From positions 620,001 through 684,000 of the forward strand of contig NZ_CP182357.1 in assembly GCF_048571275.1 (NCBI RefSeq): DNA of 64,000 bases. The letters are read 5' to 3'. The translations under genes were made by a program, and so were the position numbers. The DNA is from Marinarcus sediminis. GTDB taxonomy: Bacteria > Campylobacterota > Campylobacteria > Campylobacterales > Arcobacteraceae. Shown one piece after another: positions 8,817-17,926 of the stretch (its first letter is position 1; each line of letters starts with the position of its first letter). The notes under the pieces were generated by a model. That model made no database searches, was not told the DNA's origin, and saw only the letters and a list, made by a program, of their open reading frames with translations.

Positions 8817-9206
8817 ATGGCAAAAGTATACGCAACTGGAAGAAGAAAAACTTCTATCGCTAAAGTATGGTTAGAAGCTGGTAACGGACAACTTACAATC
8901 AACGGTCAATCTTTAGACGCATGGTTAGGTGGACATGAAGCAATTAAAAAAAGAGTAATGTTACCTTTAGAAGTAGCTAAACAAGAAACATCTGTTAACC
9001 TTGTTGTTAAAACATTGGGTGGTGGTTACTCTGCACAAGCTGATGCTGTTAAACATGGTATTTCAAGAGCTTTAGTTGCTTTCGATGAGCAATTCAGAGC
9101 AGTATTAAAACCACATGGTTTACTTACAAGAGATTCAAGATCTGTTGAAAGAAAAAAATGTGGAAAGAAAAAAGCAAGAAAAAGCAGCCAATTCTCAAAA
9201 CGTTAA
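8817..9206 (+). CDS. rpsI: 30S ribosomal protein S9
   Basis: 129-residue S9 with the family start YATGRRKTSIAKVWL, the GGGYSAQADAVKHGISRAL core and the basic C-terminal tail ending SSQFSKR, which reaches the ribosomal P site. AAGGAT lies upstream of the start. It is the last gene of the rplM operon, followed by a clear intrinsic terminator at 9266. Confidence 0.97.
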   Translation: MAKVYATGRRKTSIAKVWLEAGNGQLTINGQSLDAWLGGHEAIKKRVMLPLEVAKQETSVNLVVKTLGGGYSAQADAVKHGISRALVAFDEQFRAVLKPHGLLTRDSRSVERKKCGKKKARKSSQFSKR

Positions 9207-9265
9207 TCGTTTTATTTTTTACAGAATCATTGAATGTTTCTGTGAAAAAGATAATTGGATTTTTC

Positions 9266-9296
9266 AAAAGGGGCAACAATCGTTGCTCCTTTTTTT
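9266..9296 (+). terminator. Intrinsic terminator of rplM-rpsI
   Basis: Stem 9266-9277 against 9282-9293 (12 bp, one G-U pair) with loop AATC, running into a seven-base T tract. Confidence 0.85.
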
Positions 9297-9320
9297 ATGC
9301 TTTTTTTTAGAAAAACACAC

Positions 9321-9326
9321 TACAAT
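9321..9326 (+). promoter_or_regulatory. -10 box five bases before the solute-binding protein start
   Basis: TACAAT at 9321-9326 and ATG at 9332, with no Shine-Dalgarno sequence. Transcription would start at or next to the start codon, so a leaderless mRNA is likely. Confidence 0.55.
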
Positions 9327-9331
9327 ACTTT

Positions 9332-10864
9332 ATGAAAAAATTACTCTCATTATTCATTATTCACTTTTCATTATTCACTCTCATACAAGCCAGTACGCTG
9401 AATTTATCAATCAATGAAAACCCCAGCCGCCTTAATCCTATTTTATCCAATGACAGTGCCAGCAGTGAAATCAGTGATTGGCTATTTGATGGTTTATTTA
9501 AATACGATAAAAATGGACTCATTACAACCAATTTAGCTCAATCGTATCACTTTGAAAACAAGTTAAAACTCATTATTAAACTCAGGCATGATGTTTTGTG
9601 GCATGATGGAGAGAAATTCACTGCCAACGATGTTCTATTTACGTATCACTCTATTATCAATCCTAAAATCTTTACTTCTATTGCGTCGAACTACAATAAA
9701 GTGGCCTCGGTCAAAGCACTGGATGATTACACCCTTGAAATCATTTATAAAGAGTCCTACTTCAAAGCTTTACAAATTTGGATGGTAGGGATTTTACCCG
9801 AACACATTTTAAAAAATGAACCCGACATGATGAGCAGTTCATTTAATAAAAACCCCATTGGCACAGGGGCCTACAAACTCAAAACATTTGTCGCTTCAAA
9901 TGACATCAAACTCATTGCCAATGATCACTACTTTCTTGGACGTCCAAAAATTGATGAAATTGTCTATAAATTTTTACCCGATCCAAGCACCTCTTTTTTG
10001 ATGTTAAAACAGAACCAATTGGATATTGGAAGCTTAACCCCTCTTCAAGTGGACAGACAAATTGATGAGACGTTTAAAAAAGAGTATACAATCATTGAAC
10101 AACCCAGTTTTGCTTATGCGTATTTGGGATTCAATTTAAAAGATAAAAAATTTCAAGACTTAAAAGTGCGTCAAGCACTCTCTTTGGGAATCAATCGAAA
10201 AGAGCTGGTTGATATTTTGTTTTTTGGACATGCCAGAGTTTGCACAGGACCTTTTCTTCCGGGCAGTTTTGCTTTTAATGACCAAATTCCAGCCGTCAAA
10301 CAAGATATAAAAAAAGCAAAAGCACTTTTAAAAGAAGCAGGCTATGATGAAACACACCCTTTTACATTTACCACCGTTACAAATACAGGAAACGAAACCA
10401 GAATCAATGCAGCTGAAATCATACAGTATCAATTGGCAAAAATTGGGGTAAAGATGAATATTCGTGTCATGGAGTGGCAAGCGTATTTAAACACCGTTGT
10501 GCACCCAAGAAAATACGAAGCCATACTCTTAGGTTGGAAGTTGGCACTCATGCCAGATGCCTATCCTTTATGGCACAGTGCAAGTGATAAAAAGGGAGCT
10601 TTCAATTTTGTAGGTTATCACAACAAAGAAGTGGACAGACTCATTGAAGAAGCCTCTGTCACCATAGACCAAAAACAGTTGGGTGTGTATTATAAAAAAA
10701 TATTCAAACACATCACCGATGATATTCCATATCTGTTTTTATATATTCCCAACTCTATCAGTGCGGTTAATGCTTCCATTAAAAATATAGAACCCACTTT
10801 TATTGGCATTATGCACAACCAAATCGATTGGATTAAACCCGAAGAAACTCAAGGAGACAAATGA
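9332..10864 (+). CDS. Extracellular solute-binding protein family 5 (peptide/nickel type)
   Basis: 510-residue secreted receptor of an ABC importer. A signal peptide occupies residues about 1-20 (hydrophobic LLSLFIIHFSLF, then QAS). The mature protein follows the SBP5 pattern of OppA/DppA: LNPILSNDSAS near the N terminus, LRHDVLWHDGEKFTANDVLF, NPIGTGAYKL and KVRQALSLGINRKELV. Ligands of this family include peptides, nickel complexes and others; the sequence does not tell which. No permease or ATPase genes are adjacent. The stop overlaps the following phosphatase gene by 4 bp. Confidence 0.85.
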   Translation: MKKLLSLFIIHFSLFTLIQASTLNLSINENPSRLNPILSNDSASSEISDWLFDGLFKYDKNGLITTNLAQSYHFENKLKLIIKLRHDVLWHDGEKFTANDVLFTYHSIINPKIFTSIASNYNKVASVKALDDYTLEIIYKESYFKALQIWMVGILPEHILKNEPDMMSSSFNKNPIGTGAYKLKTFVASNDIKLIANDHYFLGRPKIDEIVYKFLPDPSTSFLMLKQNQLDIGSLTPLQVDRQIDETFKKEYTIIEQPSFAYAYLGFNLKDKKFQDLKVRQALSLGINRKELVDILFFGHARVCTGPFLPGSFAFNDQIPAVKQDIKKAKALLKEAGYDETHPFTFTTVTNTGNETRINAAEIIQYQLAKIGVKMNIRVMEWQAYLNTVVHPRKYEAILLGWKLALMPDAYPLWHSASDKKGAFNFVGYHNKEVDRLIEEASVTIDQKQLGVYYKKIFKHITDDIPYLFLYIPNSISAVNASIKNIEPTFIGIMHNQIDWIKPEETQGDK

Positions 10865-11520
10865 AAGAGAATATCCTGCTGTTTGATTTAGATGGCACTT
10901 TAATTGATTCAACGGATGCCATTGTTTCAACTTTTTATCACTCATTTGAAAAAATGAATCATACCTTTAAAGGAACTGATGAAGACATCAAAGCACTCAT
11001 TGGTTACCCACTTGATATTATGTTTGAGCACTTAGGTGTCAATAAACTCTACGTTTGGGATTTTGTAGATGCCTATAAAATGCGCTACAAAGATATTTCC
11101 AAACAACAAACTCTGCTTTTAGAGAATGTCGTTCAAGCCTTAGAGTTGGCACAAACCTTTTCAAGAATGTCGGTAGTTACAACCAAAACAGGCTCCCTCT
11201 CTGCTCCTTTATTAGAACACATGAATATCTGTCACTATTTTGAGCACATCACTGGCCGTGAACACGTTCAACACCCAAAACCTCATCCTGAACCCATTTT
11301 ATTTACACTGGAATTGATGAAATGCACTCATCACTCAAGTAACATTTGGATGATTGGAGATACCAAATTGGATCTAATTGCAGCCAATGAAGCCAAGATA
11401 CAGAGTGTGGGTGTTTTATGTGGATACGGAAGTGAAAATGAGTTAAGACAATACACTTCTAATATTGCTTCAAACTCATATGAAGCAGTCAAATTGATTC
11501 AATCAATGCTAAAACCTTAA
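10861..11520 (+). CDS. HAD-superfamily phosphatase, phosphoglycolate-phosphatase-like
   Basis: 219-residue haloacid-dehalogenase-fold hydrolase. Motif I is FDLDGTLIDST with the nucleophile Asp, motif II is VVTTKT, motif III is the Lys in QHPKPHPEP, and motif IV is GDTKLDLIAA. A helical cap (residues about 15-85) places it in the Gph/PGP-like subgroup. Substrates in this group vary (2-phosphoglycolate, pyrophosphate, sugar phosphates), so only the general activity is secure. It overlaps the preceding binding-protein gene by 4 bp and is probably cotranscribed. Confidence 0.8.
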   Translation: MKENILLFDLDGTLIDSTDAIVSTFYHSFEKMNHTFKGTDEDIKALIGYPLDIMFEHLGVNKLYVWDFVDAYKMRYKDISKQQTLLLENVVQALELAQTFSRMSVVTTKTGSLSAPLLEHMNICHYFEHITGREHVQHPKPHPEPILFTLELMKCTHHSSNIWMIGDTKLDLIAANEAKIQSVGVLCGYGSENELRQYTSNIASNSYEAVKLIQSMLKP

Positions 11521-11813
11521 TTTAGTCTTTAATAAATAGAGTAATCTATCTTTACATTTGTCTTCTCAGTTCTAAAGGCATAAAAAAAAATTACTCTATA
11601 TTTTATGACAAATAAAAATCATAAAATAATCTAAAAGATTATTTATAAGGGTTTTATAAAAGTATTCTTAATTAAAAAATATAATATTGAAGATTTTCTC
11701 ATAATTTTAGCACTATATCAAGAATAAAAACAACCTTTGCTAATTTCTTTTTAGTATGAATTAAGTTTAGAATAAGTATCCTATACGACATTAAAAATTA
11801 AGGGAAATTAACA
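11521..11813. promoter_or_regulatory. Intergenic region upstream of nifJ
   Basis: 293 bases without a gene and strongly AT-rich. A 10-bp inverted repeat pairs 11536-11545 with 11590-11599 across 44 bases. Further down, ATAATC-N5-GATTAT forms a small palindrome. A possible -10 box, TATACG at 11782-11787, lies 26 bases upstream of the nifJ start, with AAGGGA as ribosome binding site. The palindromes could be operators, but nothing identifies the regulator. Confidence 0.4.
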
Positions 11814-14800
11814 ATGTCAAAAATTTTTGCTACAATGGATGGTAACGAAGCTGCTGCACATGTATCATATGCATTCACAGAAGTAGCTGGAGTTTATCCG
11901 ATTACTCCATCTTCTCAGATGGGTGATAACACGGAGAAATGGGCAACACAAGGGAAAAAGAATCTTTTCGGTACAACAGTAAAAGTTATCGAAATGCAAT
12001 CTGAAGCGGGTGCTGCTGGAACATTTCATGGTTCACTACAAGCAGGTGCACTTACAACAACGTATACAGCATCACAAGGTCTACTTTTAAAAATACCGAA
12101 TATGTATAAAGTTGCAGGGCAACTTTTACCTGGTGTTATTCACGTCAGTGCCAGAGCACTTGCTGCACATGCACTTTCAATTTTTGGTGATCACCAAGAT
12201 GTTATGAGTGCACGAGCGACTGGTTTTGCAATGTTAGCAACGGGTTCTGTTCAAGAAGTTATGGATTTAGGTGGGGTTGCACACCTTGCTGCCATTAAAG
12301 GAAGAGTGCCATTCTTACACTTTTTTGATGGATTCAGAACATCGCATGAAATCAATAAAATTGAAGTGATGGACTATGCTGTATTTGACAGATTGTTAGA
12401 TAAAGAAGCAGTACAAAGATTCAGAGACACTTCACTTAATCCTGAATCACCTATAACAAGAGGAACTGCACAAAATGATGATATCTACTTCCAAGGAAGA
12501 GAAGCACAAAATAAATTTTATAATGCTGTGCCAGATATTGTAAATGATTATATGCAAGAAATCTCTAAAGTAACGGGAAGAAACTATGCACCGTTTACCT
12601 ATTATGGGGATGAAAATGCAACCGATATTATCATTGCAATGGGTTCTGTTACAGAAACCATCAAAGAGACCATTGATTACTTAACAAAAACTCAAGGTAG
12701 AAAAGTAGGACTTTTAACAGTACACTTATACCGACCATTCAGCACAAAATATTTCATGGATGTTTTACCTGCATCGGTTGAGAGAATTTGTGTTATTGAC
12801 AGAACAAAAGAGCCAGGAAGTTTAGGTGAACCATTATACTTAGACATCAAATCAGTGTTCTATAATGAGAAAAAACAACCAAAAATCATTGGTGGACGAT
12901 ATGGATTATCTTCAAAAGATGTTCCTCCTGCACAAATCATTGCTTTATATGATAACTTAGCAAGTGATAACTCTAAAGACAACTTTACCGTAGGTATTAA
13001 TGACGATGTTACCTTTACTTCAATTGAAGTGGGTGAAAATGTTTCTGTCGTTTCAGATGAAGTAAGAGAGTGTCTCTTCTATGGTTTAGGTGCAGATGGT
13101 ACTGTTGGAGCAAATAAAAACTCTGTTAAAATTATTGGGGATAAAACCGATTTATACGCACAAGCTTATTTTGCCTATGACTCTAAAAAATCAGGTGGGT
13201 ACACACGTTCGCACTTAAGATTCAGTAAAGACCCTATCCGATCAACTTACCTTGTATCAAATCCAAGTTTTATTGCTTGTTCAAAAGCGGTTTACTTAGA
13301 GCAATACGAAGTGATTGATAAAATCAGAAAAGGTGGAACATTCTTACTGAACTCAATTTGGGATGAAAAAGAAACGATTGAAAAAATTCCTGCACGAGTT
13401 AAAAAAATCTTAGCAGACAAAGAAGTGAACTTCTACATTATCAATGCAACGAAATTGGCTCGAGATATTGGATTGGGTACAAGAACCAATACCATTATGC
13501 AAGCTGCTTTCTTTAAATTAGCCGATGTTATTGATTATGAAGATGCAAAAAAATATATGAAACAATATGCAGAAAAAGCTTATGGAAACAAAGGTGAAGA
13601 CATTGTTAAAATGAACTATGCTGCCATTGATTCAGGTGAAGCTGGAATTGTTAAAGTAACCATTGATTCTTCATGGAGTAACCTTGAAGGTGGACCATTA
13701 GTCGTTAACTCAAACTATTCAGGAAGTGATTTTGTTGAAAACTTTGCAAAAGTAGTTAATGCTGCAAAAGGAGATACGCTTCCTGTATCAATCTTTACAA
13801 ACAGAGAAGATGGAACGTTTGAAAATGGTTCAACTAAATATGAAAAAAGAGGAATTGCAACAATGGTTCCTCAATGGAATCAAGATACCTGTATTCAATG
13901 TAACCAATGTGCATTTGAGTGTCCACATGCCGTTATTCGTCCATTCTTATTAGATGAAGAAGAATTTGCCAATGCACCTGAAGGGGTTAAAAAATTCTCT
14001 ATTGATGCCAGTGGAAAAGGAATCAAAGATAAAGGATTAAAATATAAAATCCAAGTCTCTATTCTAGATTGTACAGGATGTAATGTTTGTGTTGATATTT
14101 GTCCTACAAAAGAAAAATCACTTAAAATGGTACCATTTGAAAACATGGAAGAACAAGGTGAACAAGAGAATGCAGACTACTTATTCAATGATGTAACTTA
14201 CAAAGATTACTTAATTGAAAAAGACAGTGTTAAAGGTTCTCAATTTGCTCAACCACTGTTTGAATTCCACAGTGCATGTCCAGGATGTGGGGAGACTCCA
14301 TACATTACTTTAGCAACACAAATGTTTGGTGAAAGAATGATGGTTGCCAATGCAACAGGATGTACATCAATTTATTCAGCATCAGCTCCATCAACACCTT
14401 ATACAAAAAATGCAAAAGGTGAAGGTCCAGCTTGGGCAAACTCATTATTTGAAGATAATGCAGAATTTGGATATGGAATGCATCATGCGATGGAAGCTAT
14501 CCGAAACAGAATCAATATGGTCATGAATGAGACAATGGAACAAGTTACGAATCCATTAAAAGTGTTATACAAAGAGTGGATTGAACACAGAAATAATGGA
14601 GTTAAAACTCAAGAAATCAGAGACAAATTGGTACCTCAATTAGAACAAAACAGAGATTTACCAGGTGTTGATGTTTTACTTTCATTGAAAAAATACATTG
14701 TCAGAAAATCTCAATGGATCATCGGTGGAGATGGTTGGGCATACGATATTGGATACGGTGGATTAGACCATGTCCTTTCAACTGGACAAAACGTTAACGT

Positions 14801-15377
14801 TTTAGTTGTTGATACTGAAGTCTATTCAAATACGGGTGGTCAATCTTCTAAATCAGCACGTACTGGTTCAATTGCAGACTTTACAAATGATGGTAAACCA
14901 AATGCGAAAAAAGATTTAGGGTATATCTCTATGACGTATGGAAACATTTACGTAGCACAAATCAACTCAAGAGCGAGCCAAAAACAAGCCGTTCAAGCGT
15001 TAAAAGAAGCAGAAGAGTACAATGGTCCTTCATTGGTCATTGCATACTCTCCATGTATTGCTCACGGTATCAAAGGTGGATTGATGAAATCCGTTGACCA
15101 AGGACAATTGGCAACCGATTGTGGATATTGGCCAATCTATACATTTGACCCAAGAAAAATTGAAGAGGGTAAAAACCCAATCAAAATTTCAGGTAAAAAA
15201 CCTGATTGGGATAAATACGAAGATTTCTTATTACAAGAAACACGTTATAACTCATTGAAAAAATTGAACCCATCTCATGCAAATGAAATGTTAGCTCAAA
15301 ACAAAAAAGAGGCGCAATACCGATTTAGACAGCTTTCGCGTATGGCTGCAGCAGACTATTCTGACGAATTAGAATAA
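11814..15377 (+). CDS. nifJ: Single-chain pyruvate:ferredoxin (flavodoxin) oxidoreductase
   Basis: 1187 residues, the normal NifJ length. It oxidises pyruvate with CoA to acetyl-CoA and CO2, reducing ferredoxin or flavodoxin. Domains in order: pyruvate-binding N-terminal domain (YPITPSSQMGD at about 30), transketolase C-like domain (about 255-410), gamma domain (about 420-620), a two-cluster ferredoxin domain with CIQCNQCAFECP near 693-704 and CTGCNVCVDICP near 751-762, and a C-terminal thiamine-diphosphate domain with CPGCGET (about 820) and GGDGWAYDIGYGG (about 970). It has its own terminator and lies 330 bp ahead of a separate four-subunit enzyme of the same function. Confidence 0.95.
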   Translation: MSKIFATMDGNEAAAHVSYAFTEVAGVYPITPSSQMGDNTEKWATQGKKNLFGTTVKVIEMQSEAGAAGTFHGSLQAGALTTTYTASQGLLLKIPNMYKVAGQLLPGVIHVSARALAAHALSIFGDHQDVMSARATGFAMLATGSVQEVMDLGGVAHLAAIKGRVPFLHFFDGFRTSHEINKIEVMDYAVFDRLLDKEAVQRFRDTSLNPESPITRGTAQNDDIYFQGREAQNKFYNAVPDIVNDYMQEISKVTGRNYAPFTYYGDENATDIIIAMGSVTETIKETIDYLTKTQGRKVGLLTVHLYRPFSTKYFMDVLPASVERICVIDRTKEPGSLGEPLYLDIKSVFYNEKKQPKIIGGRYGLSSKDVPPAQIIALYDNLASDNSKDNFTVGINDDVTFTSIEVGENVSVVSDEVRECLFYGLGADGTVGANKNSVKIIGDKTDLYAQAYFAYDSKKSGGYTRSHLRFSKDPIRSTYLVSNPSFIACSKAVYLEQYEVIDKIRKGGTFLLNSIWDEKETIEKIPARVKKILADKEVNFYIINATKLARDIGLGTRTNTIMQAAFFKLADVIDYEDAKKYMKQYAEKAYGNKGEDIVKMNYAAIDSGEAGIVKVTIDSSWSNLEGGPLVVNSNYSGSDFVENFAKVVNAAKGDTLPVSIFTNREDGTFENGSTKYEKRGIATMVPQWNQDTCIQCNQCAFECPHAVIRPFLLDEEEFANAPEGVKKFSIDASGKGIKDKGLKYKIQVSILDCTGCNVCVDICPTKEKSLKMVPFENMEEQGEQENADYLFNDVTYKDYLIEKDSVKGSQFAQPLFEFHSACPGCGETPYITLATQMFGERMMVANATGCTSIYSASAPSTPYTKNAKGEGPAWANSLFEDNAEFGYGMHHAMEAIRNRINMVMNETMEQVTNPLKVLYKEWIEHRNNGVKTQEIRDKLVPQLEQNRDLPGVDVLLSLKKYIVRKSQWIIGGDGWAYDIGYGGLDHVLSTGQNVNVLVVDTEVYSNTGGQSSKSARTGSIADFTNDGKPNAKKDLGYISMTYGNIYVAQINSRASQKQAVQALKEAEEYNGPSLVIAYSPCIAHGIKGGLMKSVDQGQLATDCGYWPIYTFDPRKIEEGKNPIKISGKKPDWDKYEDFLLQETRYNSLKKLNPSHANEMLAQNKKEAQYRFRQLSRMAAADYSDELE

Positions 15378-15387
15378 CACTTTTTTC

Positions 15388-15420
15388 AAATAGGTGAAAT
15401 AATTTCACCTATTTGATTTT
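15388..15420 (+). terminator. Intrinsic terminator of nifJ
   Basis: Perfect inverted repeat 15388-15400 / 15402-15414 (11-bp stem with a five-base loop when folded), followed by GATTTTTTC. It lies 10 bases after the nifJ stop. Confidence 0.85.
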
Positions 15421-15706
15421 TTCAAAAAATCGGCTCAAAAAGTAACACGGCCTTCAACTTTAAGCTTTCTTCCTTTTTTTCTTAATCAAACCTAAAACAT
15501 ACAACTTCTCTCTTGTACAATTAAGCTATATCTTAGCTTCAAATCCTCAAATTATGTACATACTAGACACAATTTGTACATAATTTTTACATAATCTTAA
15601 GTATATTTATTAACTTTTAAATTAAAATGCACACAAGAAAGAACAGATAAAATTTCAACCAGACATAAGTCTTTAAACTACTAAATAAACATTTTAGGAG
15701 CATGAG
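15421..15706. promoter_or_regulatory. Intergenic control region of porGDAB
   Basis: 286 bases without a gene. A -10-like TACAAT at 15516-15521 and a nearby TTAAGCTATA string suggest a promoter about 180 bases upstream of porG. Downstream of it lie a perfect 10-bp inverted repeat (15551-15560 / 15575-15584) and a third related half-site at 15588-15595, described separately. The ribosome binding site TTAGGAG precedes the porG ATG. Confidence 0.5.
15551..15595. promoter_or_regulatory. Palindromic operator candidate upstream of porG
   Basis: ATTATGTACA (15551-15560) and TGTACATAAT (15575-15584) are perfect inverted repeats with a 14-base spacer. TACATAAT recurs at 15588-15595 in the same orientation as the second arm. 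Three copies of one half-site suggest binding of a dimeric regulator. Confidence 0.45.
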
Positions 15707-16270
15707 ATGCTAGAAATTAGATGGCACAGCCGTGCTGGTCAAGGTGCCGTAACAGGTGCTAAAGGACTTGGTTCAGTTGTTGCAGAAACAGGAAAAGAAG
15801 TACAAGCATTTGCGTTCTATGGTTCTGCAAAAAGAGGTGCATCAATGACTGCTTATAACAGAATTGATGATAAAACCATTTTAAATCATGAAAAATATAT
15901 GGTTCCTGATTATGTGTTTATACTTGACCCTGCGTTGGTCTTTACAGATGACTTTACCGCCAATGAAAAAGAGAGTACACAATATATTATTACCACTCAC
16001 TTAAAAAAAGATGAACTGATTGCTTTGGTACCAGCATTAGCGGGTCGAGAAGACAGAGTATTTATATTAGATTGTTTTACCATTGCGCAAGAGACGATTG
16101 GAAGACCTATTCCAAATACTCCTATGCTTGGTGCATTTATGAAAATCAGTGGAATGTTCGACATTCACGTTTTCCAAGATGCAATGAAATCAGTGCTTAA
16201 AAAACTTCCTCAAAAGATAATCGATGCGAATATGGTTGCTATTGAGCGAGCATTTAATGAAGTACATTAA
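15707..16270 (+). CDS. porG: Pyruvate:ferredoxin oxidoreductase, gamma subunit
   Basis: 187-residue gamma subunit of the four-subunit pyruvate oxidoreductase, the form studied in Helicobacter pylori. The N terminus IRWHSRAGQGAVTGAKGL and the following FAFYGSAKRGA are the family signature. It forms one operon with the delta, alpha and beta subunits, spaced 9, -1 and 10 bp apart. TTAGGAG is the ribosome binding site. A 2-oxo acid other than pyruvate cannot be excluded by this subunit alone, but the operon composition favours pyruvate. Confidence 0.9.
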   Translation: MLEIRWHSRAGQGAVTGAKGLGSVVAETGKEVQAFAFYGSAKRGASMTAYNRIDDKTILNHEKYMVPDYVFILDPALVFTDDFTANEKESTQYIITTHLKKDELIALVPALAGREDRVFILDCFTIAQETIGRPIPNTPMLGAFMKISGMFDIHVFQDAMKSVLKKLPQKIIDANMVAIERAFNEVH

Positions 16271-16279
16271 GGAGACTCT

Positions 16280-16690
16280 ATGAGCAAATCAATTAAAGAT
16301 ATGGGATGGGATGAGTTAGTACCGGGTGCTGCTGTATTCTCATTTGACGCCAATATAAATTATAACATCGCCGATGTTTTACCCGAAGAGAGAACCTATG
16401 CTCAAACAAACTCTAGAAATGCCTATGTAGGTGACTGGCGTGTCATGAAGCCCGTTTGGAATTCACAATTGTGCATTGATTGTCAAAACTGTTGGTTATT
16501 TTGTCCCGATACCTCAATTATCTCACGAAACAAAGAGATGCAAGGGGTGGATTATGACCACTGTAAAGGTTGTGGAATTTGTGTGGAAGTTTGTCCTACC
16601 AATCCAAAATCGTTGTTAATGTTTAACGAAACAGAAAAAAATGAAACCGCACTGACTAAGTGGCCTCTTAAAAAGACAAAGGGTGAATAA
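16280..16690 (+). CDS. porD: Pyruvate:ferredoxin oxidoreductase, delta (ferredoxin) subunit
   Basis: 136-residue subunit carrying two [4Fe-4S] clusters. The cysteine motifs are CIDCQNCWLFCPD and CKGCGICVEVCPTNP. They transfer electrons from the thiamine-bound intermediate to the external ferredoxin or flavodoxin. An N-terminal extension of about 60 residues precedes the ferredoxin fold. It sits between gamma and alpha and overlaps porA by one base. Confidence 0.92.
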   Translation: MSKSIKDMGWDELVPGAAVFSFDANINYNIADVLPEERTYAQTNSRNAYVGDWRVMKPVWNSQLCIDCQNCWLFCPDTSIISRNKEMQGVDYDHCKGCGICVEVCPTNPKSLLMFNETEKNETALTKWPLKKTKGE

Positions 16691-17916
16691 TGAATAAAAA
16701 AATTATGGATTTAAATACAGTAGAAGTTTGGGATGGAAACATGGCAAACTCACAAGCACTTCGACAAGCCGATGTGGATGTTGTAGCTGCTTACCCTATT
16801 ACTCCTTCAACTGCAACGGTTGAAAACTACGCTACTTTCCATGCCAATGGGTATGTTGATGGTGAAATTGTCATGGTTGAATCAGAACATGCTGCTATGT
16901 CAGGATGTGTTGGTGCGGGTGCTGCGGGTGGAAGAGTTGCAACAGCAACTTCTTCACAAGGACTTGCCTTAATGATTGAAGTATTGTACCAAGCTTCAGG
17001 GATGAGAATTCCAGTGGTTTTATGTTTGGTTAACCGAGCGTTAGCGGCACCTTTAAATGTAAATGGTGATCACTCAGACATGTACCTTACACGAGATTGT
17101 GGTTGGATTTCAATTGATGCATTTAACCCTCAAGAAGCGTATGATATTACCTTAATGGCATTTAGAATCAGTGAACACAAAGATGTAAGACTTCCCGTAA
17201 TTTCAAACCAAGATGGATTTATGACGTCACACACAGCACAAAATGTTCGACCATTAAGCGATGAAGTTGCTTCTAAATTTGTAGGGGATTACTTACAAGT
17301 CAATGCAATGTTAGACTTTTCAAAACCCGTAACTCATGGTGTACAAACCGAACATGACTGGCACTTTGAGCACAAAGCAAAACAACATGCAGCGTTAATG
17401 GGTTCTATGCCAATCATTGAAGAAATTTTTGAAGAGTATTCAAACTTAAGCGGAAGAAAATATAACATTGTTGAAGACTATAAAGTAGAAGATGCAGACG
17501 TGGTTATTGTCTGTTTAGGTACCACATACGAATCAGCACTTTTAGCTGTGGATCAAATGAGAGAAGAAGGTATAAAAGCGGGTGTTCTTGCACCAAGACT
17601 TTTCAGACCATTCCCATTGACTCAATTAGCGGCAAAATTACAAAACGTTAAAGCCATTGCCTGTATGGACAGATCCGCTCCAGGTGGAACGGTTGGAACA
17701 CTTTACAACGAAGTTTCAGGGGCACTGTTTAACACACCAGCTCGTCCAGTATTGAGAAACTTAATCTATGGCTTGGGTGGTAGAGATATGACAATCAATG
17801 AATTAAAAGGTATCTTCAGAAACTTAGACACCGATGCAAAAAATGGAAAACTTACAGGGAAAATCCAAACACTTCACGGTGTTAGAGGACCAGAGTTAAG
17901 TTTCTATGAATTTTAA
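16690..17916 (+). CDS. porA: Pyruvate:ferredoxin oxidoreductase, alpha subunit
   Basis: 408-residue alpha subunit that forms much of the pyruvate site and binds CoA. Near residue 35 it has AAYPITPSTATVENY, matching the N-terminal domain of the single-chain enzyme encoded upstream, and it retains the conserved VESEHAAMSG and ATATSSQGLALM segments. It starts with a one-base overlap with porD and is followed after 10 bases by porB. Confidence 0.93.
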   Translation: MNKKIMDLNTVEVWDGNMANSQALRQADVDVVAAYPITPSTATVENYATFHANGYVDGEIVMVESEHAAMSGCVGAGAAGGRVATATSSQGLALMIEVLYQASGMRIPVVLCLVNRALAAPLNVNGDHSDMYLTRDCGWISIDAFNPQEAYDITLMAFRISEHKDVRLPVISNQDGFMTSHTAQNVRPLSDEVASKFVGDYLQVNAMLDFSKPVTHGVQTEHDWHFEHKAKQHAALMGSMPIIEEIFEEYSNLSGRKYNIVEDYKVEDADVVIVCLGTTYESALLAVDQMREEGIKAGVLAPRLFRPFPLTQLAAKLQNVKAIACMDRSAPGGTVGTLYNEVSGALFNTPARPVLRNLIYGLGGRDMTINELKGIFRNLDTDAKNGKLTGKIQTLHGVRGPELSFYEF

Positions 17917-17926
17917 GGAATAAACA

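Noticed and set aside
9115..9417. 100-codon frame across the end of rpsI and the start of the solute-binding protein
   Set aside because: It runs through a clear terminator and overlaps two certain genes in other frames.
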